Below are positions 25,390 through 34,302 of a DNA stretch of 64,000 bases, one piece after another; position 1 is the stretch's first letter, and every line of letters starts with the position of its first letter. The notes below the pieces were generated by a model that saw only the letters and a list, made by a program, of their open reading frames with translations, did no database searches and had not been told where the DNA came from. The translations under genes were made by a program, and so were the position numbers. Source of the DNA: an uncultured Prevotella sp. (GTDB lineage Bacteria; Bacteroidota; Bacteroidia; Bacteroidales; Bacteroidaceae); the NCBI GenBank assembly GCA_900320905.1, contig ONTZ01000016.1, forward strand, positions 1-64,000, read 5' to 3'.

Positions 25390-26694
25390 ATGAATTATTA
25401 TAGTACTAATGGGAACGCTCCTATCGCCAACCTGCACAAAGCAGTAGTAAAAGGCCTGGCAGAGGATCGTGGCCTTTATATGCCAGAACAGATCAAGAAG
25501 TTGCCAAAGGCATTCATCGACAATATCCAGGACATGAGGTTCCAAGACATTGCCTACAATGTGGCCAGTGCCTTTTTCGGAGAGGATGTAGACCTTGATG
25601 CCTTACAGGACATCGTCTACGACACGCTCTCCTTCGACTGTCCTGTTGTGAAAGTCAAGGATACAATCTTTTCGTTGGAACTCTTCCACGGCCCCACCCT
25701 CGCCTTTAAGGATGTGGGGGCGAGGTTTATGGCACGACTCCTGCAGTACTTCATCCGTCAGGAAGGTCAGCATGAGCAGGTAAATGTGTTAGTGGCTACT
25801 TCTGGTGATACGGGTTCTGCCGTAGCGAATGGTTTCCTCGGTGTGGAGGGTATCCATGTCTACGTGCTCTATCCGAAAGGAAAAGTGAGCCCTATTCAGG
25901 AATGCCAGTTTACCACACTGGGCAAGAACATTACTGCCATCGAGGTGGATGGTGTCTTTGACGACTGTCAGGCATTAGTCAAGAGTGCCTTTATGGACGA
26001 GGCTCTGAACCAGCACATGAAACTGACGTCAGCCAACTCCATCAATGTGGCACGCTTTCTCCCGCAGGCATTCTACTATTTCAATGCCTACGCCAGAATG
26101 AAGGCGCAGGACAAAGCCGATCAACTTGTCATGTGTGTACCAAGTGGCAATTTCGGCAATATCTGTGCTGCCCTCTTCGGTCACGCCATGGGACTGCCCA
26201 TCAAGCGCTTCATCGCTGCCAACAATGCCAACGACGTGTTCTATAACTACTTGCAGACAGGCAAGTATGAGCCGAAAGCCAGTGTACAGACGCTGGCCAA
26301 TGCAATGGACGTAGGTGATCCTTCGAACTTTGCCCGCATCTATGACTTATACGGTAAAAGCCATGAGCGCATCAGTTCACTCATCAGCGGAGCCACTTAT
26401 AGCGACGAGCAAATCAAGGAGGCCATGCGCCAATGCTACAAGGATACAAACTATATCCTTGATCCTCACGGTGCCTGTGGTTATCAGGCTCTCGTCGACG
26501 GACTTCAGGAAGGTGAAGTGGGTGTGTTCTGCGAAACCGCCCATCCCGCCAAATTCAAGGAGAAGGTAGACGATATCCTCGGCATCGACGTAGAGATTCC
26601 CGACCGTCTCGCTGCTTTTATGAAAGGTGAGAAACAGAGTGTCCCGATGACCAAGGATTTCAAGGATTTCAAAGCCTATCTGATGAAACAATAA
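25390..26694 (+). CDS. thrC: Threonine synthase
   Basis: 434 residues. The N-terminus MNYYSTNGNAPIANLHKAVVKG is typical of the longer threonine synthases. The PLP lysine lies in GPTLAFKDVGARF, and the phosphate-binding loop in TSGDTGSAVANGF. It converts O-phosphohomoserine to threonine with PLP. Last gene of the operon, 21 bases after the homoserine kinase candidate and directly followed by a terminator. Confidence 0.97.
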   Translation: MNYYSTNGNAPIANLHKAVVKGLAEDRGLYMPEQIKKLPKAFIDNIQDMRFQDIAYNVASAFFGEDVDLDALQDIVYDTLSFDCPVVKVKDTIFSLELFHGPTLAFKDVGARFMARLLQYFIRQEGQHEQVNVLVATSGDTGSAVANGFLGVEGIHVYVLYPKGKVSPIQECQFTTLGKNITAIEVDGVFDDCQALVKSAFMDEALNQHMKLTSANSINVARFLPQAFYYFNAYARMKAQDKADQLVMCVPSGNFGNICAALFGHAMGLPIKRFIAANNANDVFYNYLQTGKYEPKASVQTLANAMDVGDPSNFARIYDLYGKSHERISSLISGATYSDEQIKEAMRQCYKDTNYILDPHGACGYQALVDGLQEGEVGVFCETAHPAKFKEKVDDILGIDVEIPDRLAAFMKGEKQSVPMTKDFKDFKAYLMKQ

Positions 26695-26696
26695 GC

Positions 26697-26726
26697 AAGG
26701 CGCCCTCAAGGGGCGCTTTACTTTTT
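26697..26726 (+). terminator. Terminator of the thr operon
   Basis: Stem 26697-26705 / 26711-26719 with core GCGCCC/GGGCGC, 5-base loop, followed by ACTTTTT. It lies 2 bases after the thrC stop and just before the 3' end of the opposing RNase P RNA gene. Confidence 0.85.
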
Positions 26727-26751
26727 ATAATTAGAAAAATTAAAAGAAAAA

Positions 26752-27096
26752 CACTGCCTCCGTAAGCCGGGTTCTGTTTTAGCCTGTCATCTATCTAGTC
26801 CACGAGTCACCCCGTGGATCAAGCGTTCTACCCTCCATCGTAAATCGGGCGGGCAACCCTCAGACGATGGTATACGCGAACTTGCAGCCCCCAGTCGGCA
26901 CAGCCCGACGATCACCCGTCGGCTGGTGGTCTCTTACACCACCTTCTCACCCTTACTCTTTGCAGAGCGGTTATTTTCTTCTGCCGGCACTTGCTGTCAC
27001 CAACAACTTCCACTTTCAGAAGTGGGGTGCCCTATGCTGCCCGGACTTTCCTCTTGTGTCATACTGGCACCAGCGACAAGCCGAGGCAGTGTTTTC
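26752..27096 (-). ncRNA. rnpB: RNase P RNA, bacterial class A
   Basis: Read on the minus strand, the RNA begins near 27096 with ACACTGCCTCGGCTTG, has the universal GAGGAAAGTCCGGGC box (about 27055-27039) and ends with AGAACCCGGCTTACGGAGGCAGTGTT. The 5' ACACTGCCTC and 3' GAGGCAGTGT pair as helix P1. Length of about 345 bases fits class A. It is the catalytic subunit that matures tRNA 5' ends. A TACTTTTG element (27109-27102) lies at the right distance upstream, and a T-rich stretch follows the 3' end. Ends are accurate to a few bases only. Confidence 0.95.
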
Positions 27097-27101
27097 GAGG
27101 G

Positions 27102-27109
27102 CAAAAGTA
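27102..27109 (-). promoter_or_regulatory. rnpB promoter -7 element
   Basis: TACTTTTG on the minus strand, 6 bases or so before the expected RNA 5' end. The -33 position shows only TTTCG, a partial match. Confidence 0.5.
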
Positions 27110-27299
27110 CAAAATAATATTGAAATACGAAAGGATTACGAGAAAGAATAATGATAAAAATACGGATAGTTGCTATATATTAATTACAACCAGTTGCTAT
27201 TCTTAAATTTGTCAACCATTTAAGATTTGAAGTGTTAATAGCAAACAGCCGTTAAGTAGAATGTGAGAAGTGTTAAAATGGGACAAATATTCACGACAT

Positions 27300-27333
27300 T
27301 TTGTCAGTTTCACGAAAAATGCACCTATCTTTG
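27300..27333 (+). promoter_or_regulatory. htrA promoter
   Basis: TTTG (27300-27303) and TATCTTTG (27326-27333), spacing 22 bases, slightly longer than usual. The leader to the ATG at 27402 is about 65 bases. The 27110-27299 stretch upstream is AT-rich and holds nothing else I can name. Confidence 0.5.
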
Positions 27334-27401
27334 CAACCGAAAACAACGAGCCATCTGATGCTCAGAGTCAACAAGAGGTATAATTTAAAATCATAACAAA
27401 A

Positions 27402-28904
27402 ATGAATGCAAATATGAAAAAGATTGTAAACATCGCTACTCCAGCCGTATGCGCAGTAGCACTGGTACTGTCTGTTGTAGCATTCAACAAGACGAATGCT
27501 GCCAACACACCGACCCCCGTTGTGGCTTCCATGCCTGCAGGACAACCCGTAGACCTGACCTATGCTGCCGAGAAGGCATTGCCTTCAGTGGTCTACATCA
27601 AGAACACGCAAAACTCAAAAGTACAGACTGTCGAGTATTCGGATCCCTTCGAAGACTTCTTCTCCGATCCTTTTGGCGGATTCTTCGGACGTGGACAGGG
27701 ACAGGGCAATGGCGGACGCCGTCAGCGTCAGGTACAGACACCGAAGCGTGTAGCAGCAGGCTCTGGTGTCATCATCTCTGCCGACGGCTATATCGTCACC
27801 AACAACCATGTGGTGGATGGTGCTGATGAACTGTTGGTGACTCTCAATGACAATAAGGAGTTCTCCGCCCGCATTATTGGTGCCGACGCCACCACAGACC
27901 TGGCACTGATCAAGATTGATGGCAAGAATCTGCCTGCTATCCAGATTGCCAACTCCGACGATGTAAAGGTTGGTGAATGGGTGCTCGCTGTAGGTAATCC
28001 CCTCGGACTCAACAATACAGTCACTGCCGGTATCGTATCGGCAAAGGCCCGCAGTATGCAGGAGCCTGGCAAAGTGACTTCCATGATTCAGACGGATGCC
28101 GCCATCAACCAGGGCAACTCTGGTGGTGCGCTTGTCAACACCAACGGTGCCCTTATCGGCATCAATGCCATGATCTATTCCCAGACGGGTTCCAATATTG
28201 GTTATGGTTTCGCTATCCCGACATCTATCATGAACAAGGTCGTCGACGACATCAAGAAGTACGGTACCGTGCAGCGTGCCATGATTGGTATCCAAGGACA
28301 GGATGTCAGCGCCTATGTGGACGGTGAGAAGGAAAAAGGCAACGAGGTGGATCTCGGCACGATGGAGGGTATCTATATTGCCAAGGTTATCGAAGACGGT
28401 GCTGCCGCCGATGCCGGTCTGAAGGAAGGCGATGTCATCACACATATCGATGGACAGAAAGTGCCGAAGTTCGGCGACCTGACAGGCATCATCGCCCAGA
28501 AGCGTCCTGGTGACAAAGTCACCATCACTTATCTGCGCAACAAGTCGAAGAAGACCGCTACCCTCACCCTGAAAAACGAAAAGGGTAACACAAAGGTGGT
28601 GAAGGATGCCGACATTGATGTGCTTGGCGGACAATTCAAGGCCATCAGTGACTCCCAGAAGGAGCAATTGAATATCGGCTACGGCCTGCAGGTACTGAAA
28701 GTAAGTGGCGGCAAACTGAAGGATGCCGGTGTGCCTCAGGGGTTCATCATCCAGCGTATCAACGAGCAGAGTGTCAAGACCATCGAAGACCTGCAGAAGA
28801 TTGTGAAGGAAGCCAATAAGTCGAAGGAGCCCGTCCTCTATATGCAGGGCATCTACCCCACGGGTAAGAAAGGCTATTTCGCCGTGCCTCTGGAAGACGA
28901 ATAA
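27402..28904 (+). CDS. HtrA/DegP family periplasmic serine protease
   Basis: 500 residues (a start at 27414 is equally possible). A signal anchor or signal peptide covers about 1-33. The trypsin-like domain carries the triad His136 (TNNHVVDG), Asp166 (ATTDLALI) and Ser240 (GNSGGALVN). The loop before it is Gly/Arg/Gln-rich and Phe-rich (EDFFSDPFGGFFGR), as in the LA loop of Bacteroidota DegP. Two PDZ domains follow (about 285-385 and 410-500, IAKVIEDGAAADAGLKEGD and GFIIQRINEQSV). It degrades or refolds misfolded envelope proteins. Monocistronic, with a strong terminator immediately downstream. Confidence 0.95.
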   Translation: MNANMKKIVNIATPAVCAVALVLSVVAFNKTNAANTPTPVVASMPAGQPVDLTYAAEKALPSVVYIKNTQNSKVQTVEYSDPFEDFFSDPFGGFFGRGQGQGNGGRRQRQVQTPKRVAAGSGVIISADGYIVTNNHVVDGADELLVTLNDNKEFSARIIGADATTDLALIKIDGKNLPAIQIANSDDVKVGEWVLAVGNPLGLNNTVTAGIVSAKARSMQEPGKVTSMIQTDAAINQGNSGGALVNTNGALIGINAMIYSQTGSNIGYGFAIPTSIMNKVVDDIKKYGTVQRAMIGIQGQDVSAYVDGEKEKGNEVDLGTMEGIYIAKVIEDGAAADAGLKEGDVITHIDGQKVPKFGDLTGIIAQKRPGDKVTITYLRNKSKKTATLTLKNEKGNTKVVKDADIDVLGGQFKAISDSQKEQLNIGYGLQVLKVSGGKLKDAGVPQGFIIQRINEQSVKTIEDLQKIVKEANKSKEPVLYMQGIYPTGKKGYFAVPLEDE

Positions 28905-28926
28905 GCGCAAATCAACCCAAGAAAAG

Positions 28927-28958
28927 CCGCAAATGTAAAAAATTTGCGGTTTTTTTTT
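28927..28958 (+). terminator. htrA terminator overlapping the rpoD promoter
   Basis: Stem CCGCAAAT (28927-28934) / ATTTGCGG (28942-28949), 7-base loop, then nine T (28950-28958). The end of the T-tract is also the TTTG -33 element of the rpoD promoter. Confidence 0.88.
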
Positions 28959-28987
28959 GGTGATTCCGTTTTTTTGCCTTACCTTTG
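28956..28987 (+). promoter_or_regulatory. Promoter of the primary sigma factor gene
   Basis: TTTG (28956-28959) and TACCTTTG (28980-28987), spacing 20 bases, 25 bases above the ATG at 29013. Confidence 0.7.
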
Positions 28988-29012
28988 CACTTTGGCTAAG
29001 AACAACAATGCG

Positions 29013-29873
29013 ATGAGACAACTGAAAATCACGAAGTCAATCACAAACCGAGAGAGTGAAGCCCTTGACAAGTACCTACAGGAAATCGGCAAGGAGGAAA
29101 TGATTTCGGTGGAGGAAGAAGTGGAACTGGCACAGCGCATTCGCAAGGGTGACCGCAAAGCCTTAGAGCGCCTTACCAAGGCGAATCTCCGCTTTGTCGT
29201 CTCCGTGGCAAAACAGTACCAGAATCAAGGGCTTTCCTTGCCAGACCTCATCAACGAGGGAAATTTGGGACTTATCAAGGCCGCCGAGAAGTTCGACGAG
29301 ACACGTGGTTTCAAGTTCATCTCATACGCCGTGTGGTGGATTCGTCAGAGTATCCTTCAGGCCATTGCTGAGCAGAGTCGCATCGTGCGCCTGCCTCTGA
29401 ACCAGGTGGGTTCCGTCAATAAGATCAACAAGGTGCTCAGCAAGTTCGAACAGGAAAACGAGCGTCGCCCGTCGGTAGAGGAAATCTCCGAGAAACTCGA
29501 TCTCCCTGAAGAGAAGATTGATGAGGCCATGAGCGTCAATAGCCGCCATGTATCAGTGGACGCACCATTTGTAGATGGTGAGGACAATAGTTTGCTTGAC
29601 GTGCTGATTAACGACGATGCTCCCATGGCTGACAAGACACTTGTCATGGAGTCACTCAAGGCAGAGATTAACAATGCCCTGAAAATGCTGAACGAAAGAG
29701 AGCGCAATGTCATCGAAGCCTTCTATGGCATCAACCAGCCCGAACTGACGCTCGAAGAGATTGGTTCCAAATACAACCTCACCCGTGAGCGCGTCCGCCA
29801 GATCAAAGAGAAAGCCATCCGCCGCCTCCGCACTTGTACAAAAAACAAAGTATTAAAGACATTCTTAGGATAA
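29013..29873 (+). CDS. rpoD: Primary sigma factor (RpoD/SigA)
   Basis: 287 residues from [28 protein letters not shown] at 29013, the length and N-terminus typical for the housekeeping sigma factor of Bacteroidota, which lacks region 1.1. Region 2 with [20 protein letters not shown] and [10 protein letters not shown], region 3 ([14 protein letters not shown]) and region 4 ([18 protein letters not shown]) are all complete. It directs transcription from the TTTG-N20-TAnnTTTG promoters seen all over the window. The stop overlaps the next start by one base (TAATG). Confidence 0.95.
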   Translation: MRQLKITKSITNRESEALDKYLQEIGKEEMISVEEEVELAQRIRKGDRKALERLTKANLRFVVSVAKQYQNQGLSLPDLINEGNLGLIKAAEKFDETRGFKFISYAVWWIRQSILQAIAEQSRIVRLPLNQVGSVNKINKVLSKFEQENERRPSVEEISEKLDLPEEKIDEAMSVNSRHVSVDAPFVDGEDNSLLDVLINDDAPMADKTLVMESLKAEINNALKMLNERERNVIEAFYGINQPELTLEEIGSKYNLTRERVRQIKEKAIRRLRTCTKNKVLKTFLG

Positions 29874-30295
29874 TGAGATATTTAAGATACACATTTTTCG
29901 TTTTGATGATGGCCTTTGCTACCTCTACGGCTATTGCCAAGCCCGTCGTCACGCCCAAGGGATATATGTTCGGCTTTATCGCCAACTTCTCCGACTCTGT
30001 GGTTTATTTTACAGACATTCAGACCGTTGACAGCGTATGGTACGACAGCAAGTCAAAGTTCCTTCTTGGTCGCAGTTCCTATGCCAACCAGTTGCGCGAG
30101 TATTTCGCCAACAAACTCAATCAGCCGCACCGCACCTGTATCGTCATCTTCGCTCTCACCCGCAAGGAGATTGAAAAGAAATATCTGAAATTGAAGAAGC
30201 AATATACAGGTAAATACGCCAGCAGATACGACTTAAGGATGCTAAACGAAAACGAGTTTCATTTCTCCCCAGTCACCGTCTCAGAAAAAGAATAA
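29873..30295 (+). CDS. Small secreted protein downstream of rpoD
   Basis: 140 residues beginning [22 protein letters not shown], a clear signal peptide. The mature part (VTPKGYMFGFIANFSDSVVY, then QPHRTCIVIFALTRKEIEKKYLKLKK) is small and basic, with one Cys. I do not recognise the family, though such proteins occur in many Bacteroidales genomes. It starts in the last base of the rpoD stop, so it is translationally coupled. Terminator at 30303-30326. Confidence 0.82.
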   Translation: MRYLRYTFFVLMMAFATSTAIAKPVVTPKGYMFGFIANFSDSVVYFTDIQTVDSVWYDSKSKFLLGRSSYANQLREYFANKLNQPHRTCIVIFALTRKEIEKKYLKLKKQYTGKYASRYDLRMLNENEFHFSPVTVSEKE

Positions 30296-30302
30296 AGAGT
30301 AA

Positions 30303-30326
30303 AGGGCTCCCCAAAACGGGAGCCCT
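30303..30326 (+). terminator. Terminator after the rpoD unit
   Basis: Perfect 9-bp stem AGGGCTCCC (30303-30311) / GGGAGCCCT (30318-30326), 6-base loop, followed by AATTTCATTTT. Confidence 0.75.
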
Positions 30327-30335
30327 AATTTCATT

Positions 30336-30700
30336 TTCTCCATCCCCCGGGGGGTAAAACTCTGCCCCAAATCCGGGACAGACTTATGCACAGGGGGTAG
30401 AAACGTGCCCCAGATCCAGGGCAGACTTATGCACAGGGGGTAGAAACGTGCCCCAGATCCAGGGCAGACTTTTGCACGGGGGGCAGAGACATGCCCCAGA
30501 TTCAGGGCAGACTTTTGCACGGGGGGCAGAGACATGCCCCAGATTCAGGGCAGACTTTTGCACGGGGGGCAGAAACGTGCCCCAGATTCAGGGCAGACTT
30601 ATGCACAGGGGGCAGAGACGTGCCCCAGATTCAGGGCAGACTTTTGCACTGTAGGTTCACCTTGCCCGAAATCTCAGGCAGGGTATACCCCTGTGGGGGG
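30336..30700. repeat. Tandem array of a 43-bp GC-rich repeat
   Basis: CAGACTTNTGCAC occurs at 30379, 30422, 30465, 30508, 30551, 30594 and 30637, exactly 43 bp apart. Each unit contains GGGGGGCAGAAACGTGCCCC, which is partly self-complementary, followed by AGATTCAGGG. Outer units are degenerate. The array fills the space between two convergent genes. As 43 is not a multiple of 3, overlapping frames through it code for rotating versions of the same peptide and are not genes. Related units occur at 2190-2310. There are no unique spacers, so it is not CRISPR. Confidence 0.85.
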
Positions 30701-30706
30701 ATGGAA

Positions 30707-32023
30707 TTATCCTACAGGATTGTTTGCTTCAAAAATCTTCATCCGTTCTTCGAGGAGATCGTACTGATGATCCTCGATGAAGGAAGTACAGACGCGTAAG
30801 CCCTCTTGCTCAGAACCGCAGGTGATGAGGCAGATGGCAGAGACACCATAGTACATCAGTTCATGAGCCAACTGCCCGCTGGTCATACCAGGATAGCCAA
30901 TAGTGAAGTAGAAACCATCGGCTACGGGTTCGTCAAGATCCTTGTCGTAGACCACATAGAAGTTGTGACGACAGAATATCTCCTTTAACTTCTTAGCACG
31001 CTCGCCATAGACACTCACCTCTTTTCGGAAGTTGTACTGACCTTCATAGGCTGCCTTCAACATGGCAGCCATCGCATACTGCGCACTATGACTCGTACCC
31101 GACGAAAGGGCATAGAGCATACGGGTGGAGAACACAGGACCGAAGGGCAGGCCTTGATAACGCTCTGACAGATCGTCAAAATGACGATGGAACAACTTAT
31201 CACTGATACACGTCACACCGATTCGCTCGCCAGCATAACTGAATGCCTTCGAACCGCTGATGAGCAACATATAGTTGTCTGTATAACGGGCAACCGTAGC
31301 CTGATAAGGCGGCTGGAACGGCGTGGAGAGATCCTTGCGGAAGTCCATGGCAAAATAGGCCAGATCTTCCATCACGATGACATCATACTTCGTGGCCAGT
31401 TCACCAATAACCTGCAACTCCTCCTCACGCAGACAGATCCACGAGGGGTTGTTGGGGTTGGAATAGACGATGGCACAGACATTGCACTGCTTAAGATAAC
31501 CCTCGAGTTTCGGGCCAAGTTTCGAACCACGGTAATCATAGACATCAAAAGTCTCATACTTCACCCCCATCACCTGCAACTGCATCTTCTGCACAGGGAA
31601 ACCCGGGTCGATGAAGAGCACCGTATCCTTGTGCTTGTCACGTTGTGAGCAGGTGAGGAACGAAGCGAACGTGCCCTGCATGGAGCCACTGACGGGGATA
31701 CATCCCTCAGGAGCGATATCAATGCCAATGAATGCCTTCACAAACTGCGAGGCAGCCTCCTTCAGCACAGGGGCTCCCTGAATATCCGGATAACTATGGG
31801 CGATACCATCCTGCAAAGCCTTGATCTGTGCATCGACACCCACCTGGGCGGCAGGGAGTCCAGGGATACCCATCTCCATCTTGATAAACTCTACCCCACT
31901 CGCCTTCTCAGACTTGGCAGCAACTTGCTTCACCTCACGGATGGTAGCCTTGGCAAAGTCCTTAATACCAAGTTCGGCTACAAGACCGTCAACAATTTCT
32001 CTCTTAATTGGTGTCTCTAACAT
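30707..32023 (-). CDS. PLP-dependent class I/II aminotransferase
   Basis: 438 residues of fold type I. Key motifs: YSNPNNPSWICLREEEL (substrate and PLP contacts), MEDLAYFAMD and the Schiff-base lysine in LISGSKAFSYAGERIG. It is the third gene of the iorA-iorB-aminotransferase transcript, 29 bases after iorB. A role in converting aromatic or branched amino acids to 2-oxo acids for IorAB is inferred from this linkage. The C-terminus runs to the edge of the 43-bp array. Confidence 0.9.
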   Translation of the reverse strand: MLETPIKREIVDGLVAELGIKDFAKATIREVKQVAAKSEKASGVEFIKMEMGIPGLPAAQVGVDAQIKALQDGIAHSYPDIQGAPVLKEAASQFVKAFIGIDIAPEGCIPVSGSMQGTFASFLTCSQRDKHKDTVLFIDPGFPVQKMQLQVMGVKYETFDVYDYRGSKLGPKLEGYLKQCNVCAIVYSNPNNPSWICLREEELQVIGELATKYDVIVMEDLAYFAMDFRKDLSTPFQPPYQATVARYTDNYMLLISGSKAFSYAGERIGVTCISDKLFHRHFDDLSERYQGLPFGPVFSTRMLYALSSGTSHSAQYAMAAMLKAAYEGQYNFRKEVSVYGERAKKLKEIFCRHNFYVVYDKDLDEPVADGFYFTIGYPGMTSGQLAHELMYYGVSAICLITCGSEQEGLRVCTSFIEDHQYDLLEERMKIFEANNPVG

Positions 32024-32052
32024 TTACAATCTGACAATTTGCAATTTACCAT
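32024..32052 (-). repeat. TGTAAATTG-type repeat upstream of the aminotransferase
   Basis: On the coding strand the spacer reads as GCAAATTGTCAGATTGTAA units ending at the ATG. It is the complete intercistronic gap after iorB. Confidence 0.65.
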
Positions 32053-32625
32053 TTATTTCTGGGCCTCACGTCCGATGGCGAGTGCCTTGATATTTGCCTC
32101 GACGATAGCCTCACCCTTGCGTCCGAAGACACGACGGATGGCATCCTCCAGTTTGTCGTACTCTATGCCAAGTGCCTTCTGGGCGGCACCCAACAGAATG
32201 ACATTCGCAGAACGGGGCACACCATTATCTTTGGCAGCCTGTTCGATATCAAGCACAATCACATTCTTAACCTTATTAAGATCGGCCTTAATTGTTTCTA
32301 TATCAGGATAGTTCGGGATATTCACAAAGGGAGCACTTGAAGTGATTATCCAACCGTCTTTTGCCAGGAATGGCAGATAACGCAGGGCCTCCATCGGCTC
32401 CATCGAGATAATCACGTCTGCTCCACCGAGGGCAATCAAGTCGCTGTTGATGGGGTTGGAAGAGATGCGAAGATTCGACTGCACATCACCGCCACGCTGA
32501 CTCATACCATGTACCTCAGCCTGCTTGATATAGAGGTTCTCCTTCATGGCAGCCTCGCCGATGATGGTGGCAATAGAAAGGATACCCTGACCTCCTACTC
32601 CACAAAGAATGATATCTGTCTTCAT
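32053..32625 (-). CDS. iorB: Indolepyruvate oxidoreductase subunit beta
   Basis: 190 residues, the gamma-type domain of 2-oxoacid:ferredoxin oxidoreductases (IILCGVGGQGILSIATIIGEAA, then VHGMSQRGGDVQSNLRIS). It forms the heterodimer with IorA that oxidatively decarboxylates arylpyruvates to aryl-acetyl-CoA with ferredoxin as acceptor. 32 bases after iorA, with the spacer again made of the TGTAAATTG-type repeat. Confidence 0.95.
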   Translation of the reverse strand: MKTDIILCGVGGQGILSIATIIGEAAMKENLYIKQAEVHGMSQRGGDVQSNLRISSNPINSDLIALGGADVIISMEPMEALRYLPFLAKDGWIITSSAPFVNIPNYPDIETIKADLNKVKNVIVLDIEQAAKDNGVPRSANVILLGAAQKALGIEYDKLEDAIRRVFGRKGEAIVEANIKALAIGREAQK

Positions 32626-32657
32626 AATTTACAATTTGACAATTTACAATTTTCAGT
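32626..32657 (-). repeat. TGTAAATTG-type repeat upstream of iorB
   Basis: The coding strand reads GTAAATTGTCAAATTGTAAA up to the start codon; it fills the gap between iorA and iorB. Confidence 0.65.
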
Positions 32658-34262
32658 TTATTTACCAGCAGCCTTCTTCTGCTTGAGGTGACGCTGGAGG
32701 GTTTGCATGCATTCACGACGGGGAATGATGACGCTGACACCGTGGTAGTTGATCTCCTCGCGGATGGCAGCAGTAATCTCCGGCATGTTCTTAGGAATAG
32801 GATTCACCACTTTCAGGTGCTCCTCAGAGAGCCCAAGACCCTTACAGATGGCCTCAAACTTATTGGTACCTGCCGAATCCTGTCCGCCTGTCATAGCGGT
32901 GGTCAGGTTGTCAGAGATAATCACAGTGATGTCTGCATTCTCGTTGATGGCATCCAACAATCCCGTCATACCACTATGGGTAAAGGTTGAGTCGCCGATG
33001 ATTGCCACGGCGGGCCACTGACCGGCATCACTTGCACCCTTTGCCATCGTGATGGAAGCACCCATATCTACACACGAATGGATAGCCTTATACGGGGGCA
33101 AGAAACCTAAGGTATAACAACCAATATCACCGAACACACGGGCATTGGGATACTCACGCAGCACCTCGTTGAGGGCTGTATAGACATCACGGTGTCCGCA
33201 TCCCTGACAGAGTGCAGGGGGACGAGGCGTAACATCCTCGCAGGGAGCATAGTTCTCACCACTCTCAATACCTAATGCTTTCTTCAAGAAGTCGGGGTTG
33301 AGTTCACCCGTACGAGGCAGTTCACCCGTCAGACGACCCTTGATGACGGCATTGCCAGGCATCACACCACGCACCTGATCCTCGATGAAGGGCTGTCCCT
33401 CCTCAGCAATCAGCACAAATTCGCAATCGTCGGTCATACGGCGGATAAGTTTCTTCGGCAACGGATACTGACTAATTTTCAGCACAGGGTACGGACAACC
33501 GTCAGGATAGCATTCCATCAGGTAGTTGTAGGCGATACCGCTGGCGATAATGCCCAGTTTATGGTCCTTGCCATCAATATACTTGTTATAATTGCTGTCT
33601 ACGGCCATCTGCTCGAGGATGGGCTGCTGCCCCGTCACCACGATATTGCGCTTGCGGGCAAAGGCAGGGAGTAATACCCAATTGGAGGCCTGAGCCTCAT
33701 AATTCAATTCATTTTGAGGACGTGGCACGTCAACAACCTCAACGACGGCACGGCTGTGCGCCATACGGGTGGTGACACGCATCAGCACGGGCAGGTGCAT
33801 CTGCTCCGACAGTTCATAAGCCTCAGACATCATGTCGTAAGCCTCCTGCTGACTGCTGGGTTCCAGCGTGGGAATCATCGCGAACTTACCATAGAACCGA
33901 CTGTCCTGCTCGTCCTGCGAGGAGTGCATCGAGGGGTCGTCAGCCACCAAAACGATGATACCGCCGTTGGTACCTGTCATCGCCGAGTTCACAAAGGGGT
34001 CGGCGCAGACATTTAGGCCTACATGTTTCATACACACCAGAGCCCGTTTGCCCATGTACGACATACCGAGGGCAGCCTCCATCGCCGTCTTCTCGTTGGT
34101 ACTCCAACGGCTGTGGACACCACGCTCCTTAGCCAGGGGTGATTCCTGGATATACTCTGTAATTTCCGTGGAGGGAGTACCTGGATAGGCATACACACCG
34201 CTTAAACCAGCATCGAGTGCGCCTTGTGCAATGGCCTCGTCTCCTAATAAAAGCCTTTTCAT
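32658..34262 (-). CDS. iorA: Indolepyruvate oxidoreductase subunit alpha, without ferredoxin domain
   Basis: 534 residues. The N-terminal pyrimidine-binding domain (GDEAIAQGALDAGLSGVYAYPGTPSTE) and the TPP-binding domain (GDIGCYTLG, then IIGDSTFTHSGMTGLLDA) are complete, with ALCQGCGHRD between. Canonical archaeal IorA continues with about 60-100 residues binding two [4Fe-4S] clusters; here the chain stops at ECMQTLQRHLKQKKAAGK. Electron transfer may use a separate ferredoxin. First gene of the operon, promoter at 34303-34334. Confidence 0.92.
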   Translation of the reverse strand: MKRLLLGDEAIAQGALDAGLSGVYAYPGTPSTEITEYIQESPLAKERGVHSRWSTNEKTAMEAALGMSYMGKRALVCMKHVGLNVCADPFVNSAMTGTNGGIIVLVADDPSMHSSQDEQDSRFYGKFAMIPTLEPSSQQEAYDMMSEAYELSEQMHLPVLMRVTTRMAHSRAVVEVVDVPRPQNELNYEAQASNWVLLPAFARKRNIVVTGQQPILEQMAVDSNYNKYIDGKDHKLGIIASGIAYNYLMECYPDGCPYPVLKISQYPLPKKLIRRMTDDCEFVLIAEEGQPFIEDQVRGVMPGNAVIKGRLTGELPRTGELNPDFLKKALGIESGENYAPCEDVTPRPPALCQGCGHRDVYTALNEVLREYPNARVFGDIGCYTLGFLPPYKAIHSCVDMGASITMAKGASDAGQWPAVAIIGDSTFTHSGMTGLLDAINENADITVIISDNLTTAMTGGQDSAGTNKFEAICKGLGLSEEHLKVVNPIPKNMPEITAAIREEINYHGVSVIIPRRECMQTLQRHLKQKKAAGK

Positions 34263-34290
34263 TTACGATTTACAAATTTACAGTTTATTA
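34263..34290 (-). repeat. TGTAAATTT-type repeat upstream of iorA
   Basis: On the coding strand ACTGTAAATTTGTAAATCGT leads into the ATG. Same family as at 16444, 32024, 32626 and 41638. Confidence 0.6.
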
Positions 34291-34302
34291 TTTAATTGTC
34301 CG

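Noticed and set aside
27615..29021. Long open frame (468 codons) on the minus strand opposite the HtrA gene
   Set aside because: It mirrors the codon pattern of a well-supported protease gene, crosses its terminator, and its translation shows no recognisable domain.
30336..30700. Possible CRISPR array
   Set aside because: The units are directly adjacent without variable spacers, unit length is 43 bp with internal variation, and no cas genes are present.
30448..30767. Three overlapping open frames in the 43-bp array, rich in RFRADFCTGG-like repeats
   Set aside because: They arise because a 43-bp unit read in any frame rotates through three phases; there is no start context, signal or conserved domain.
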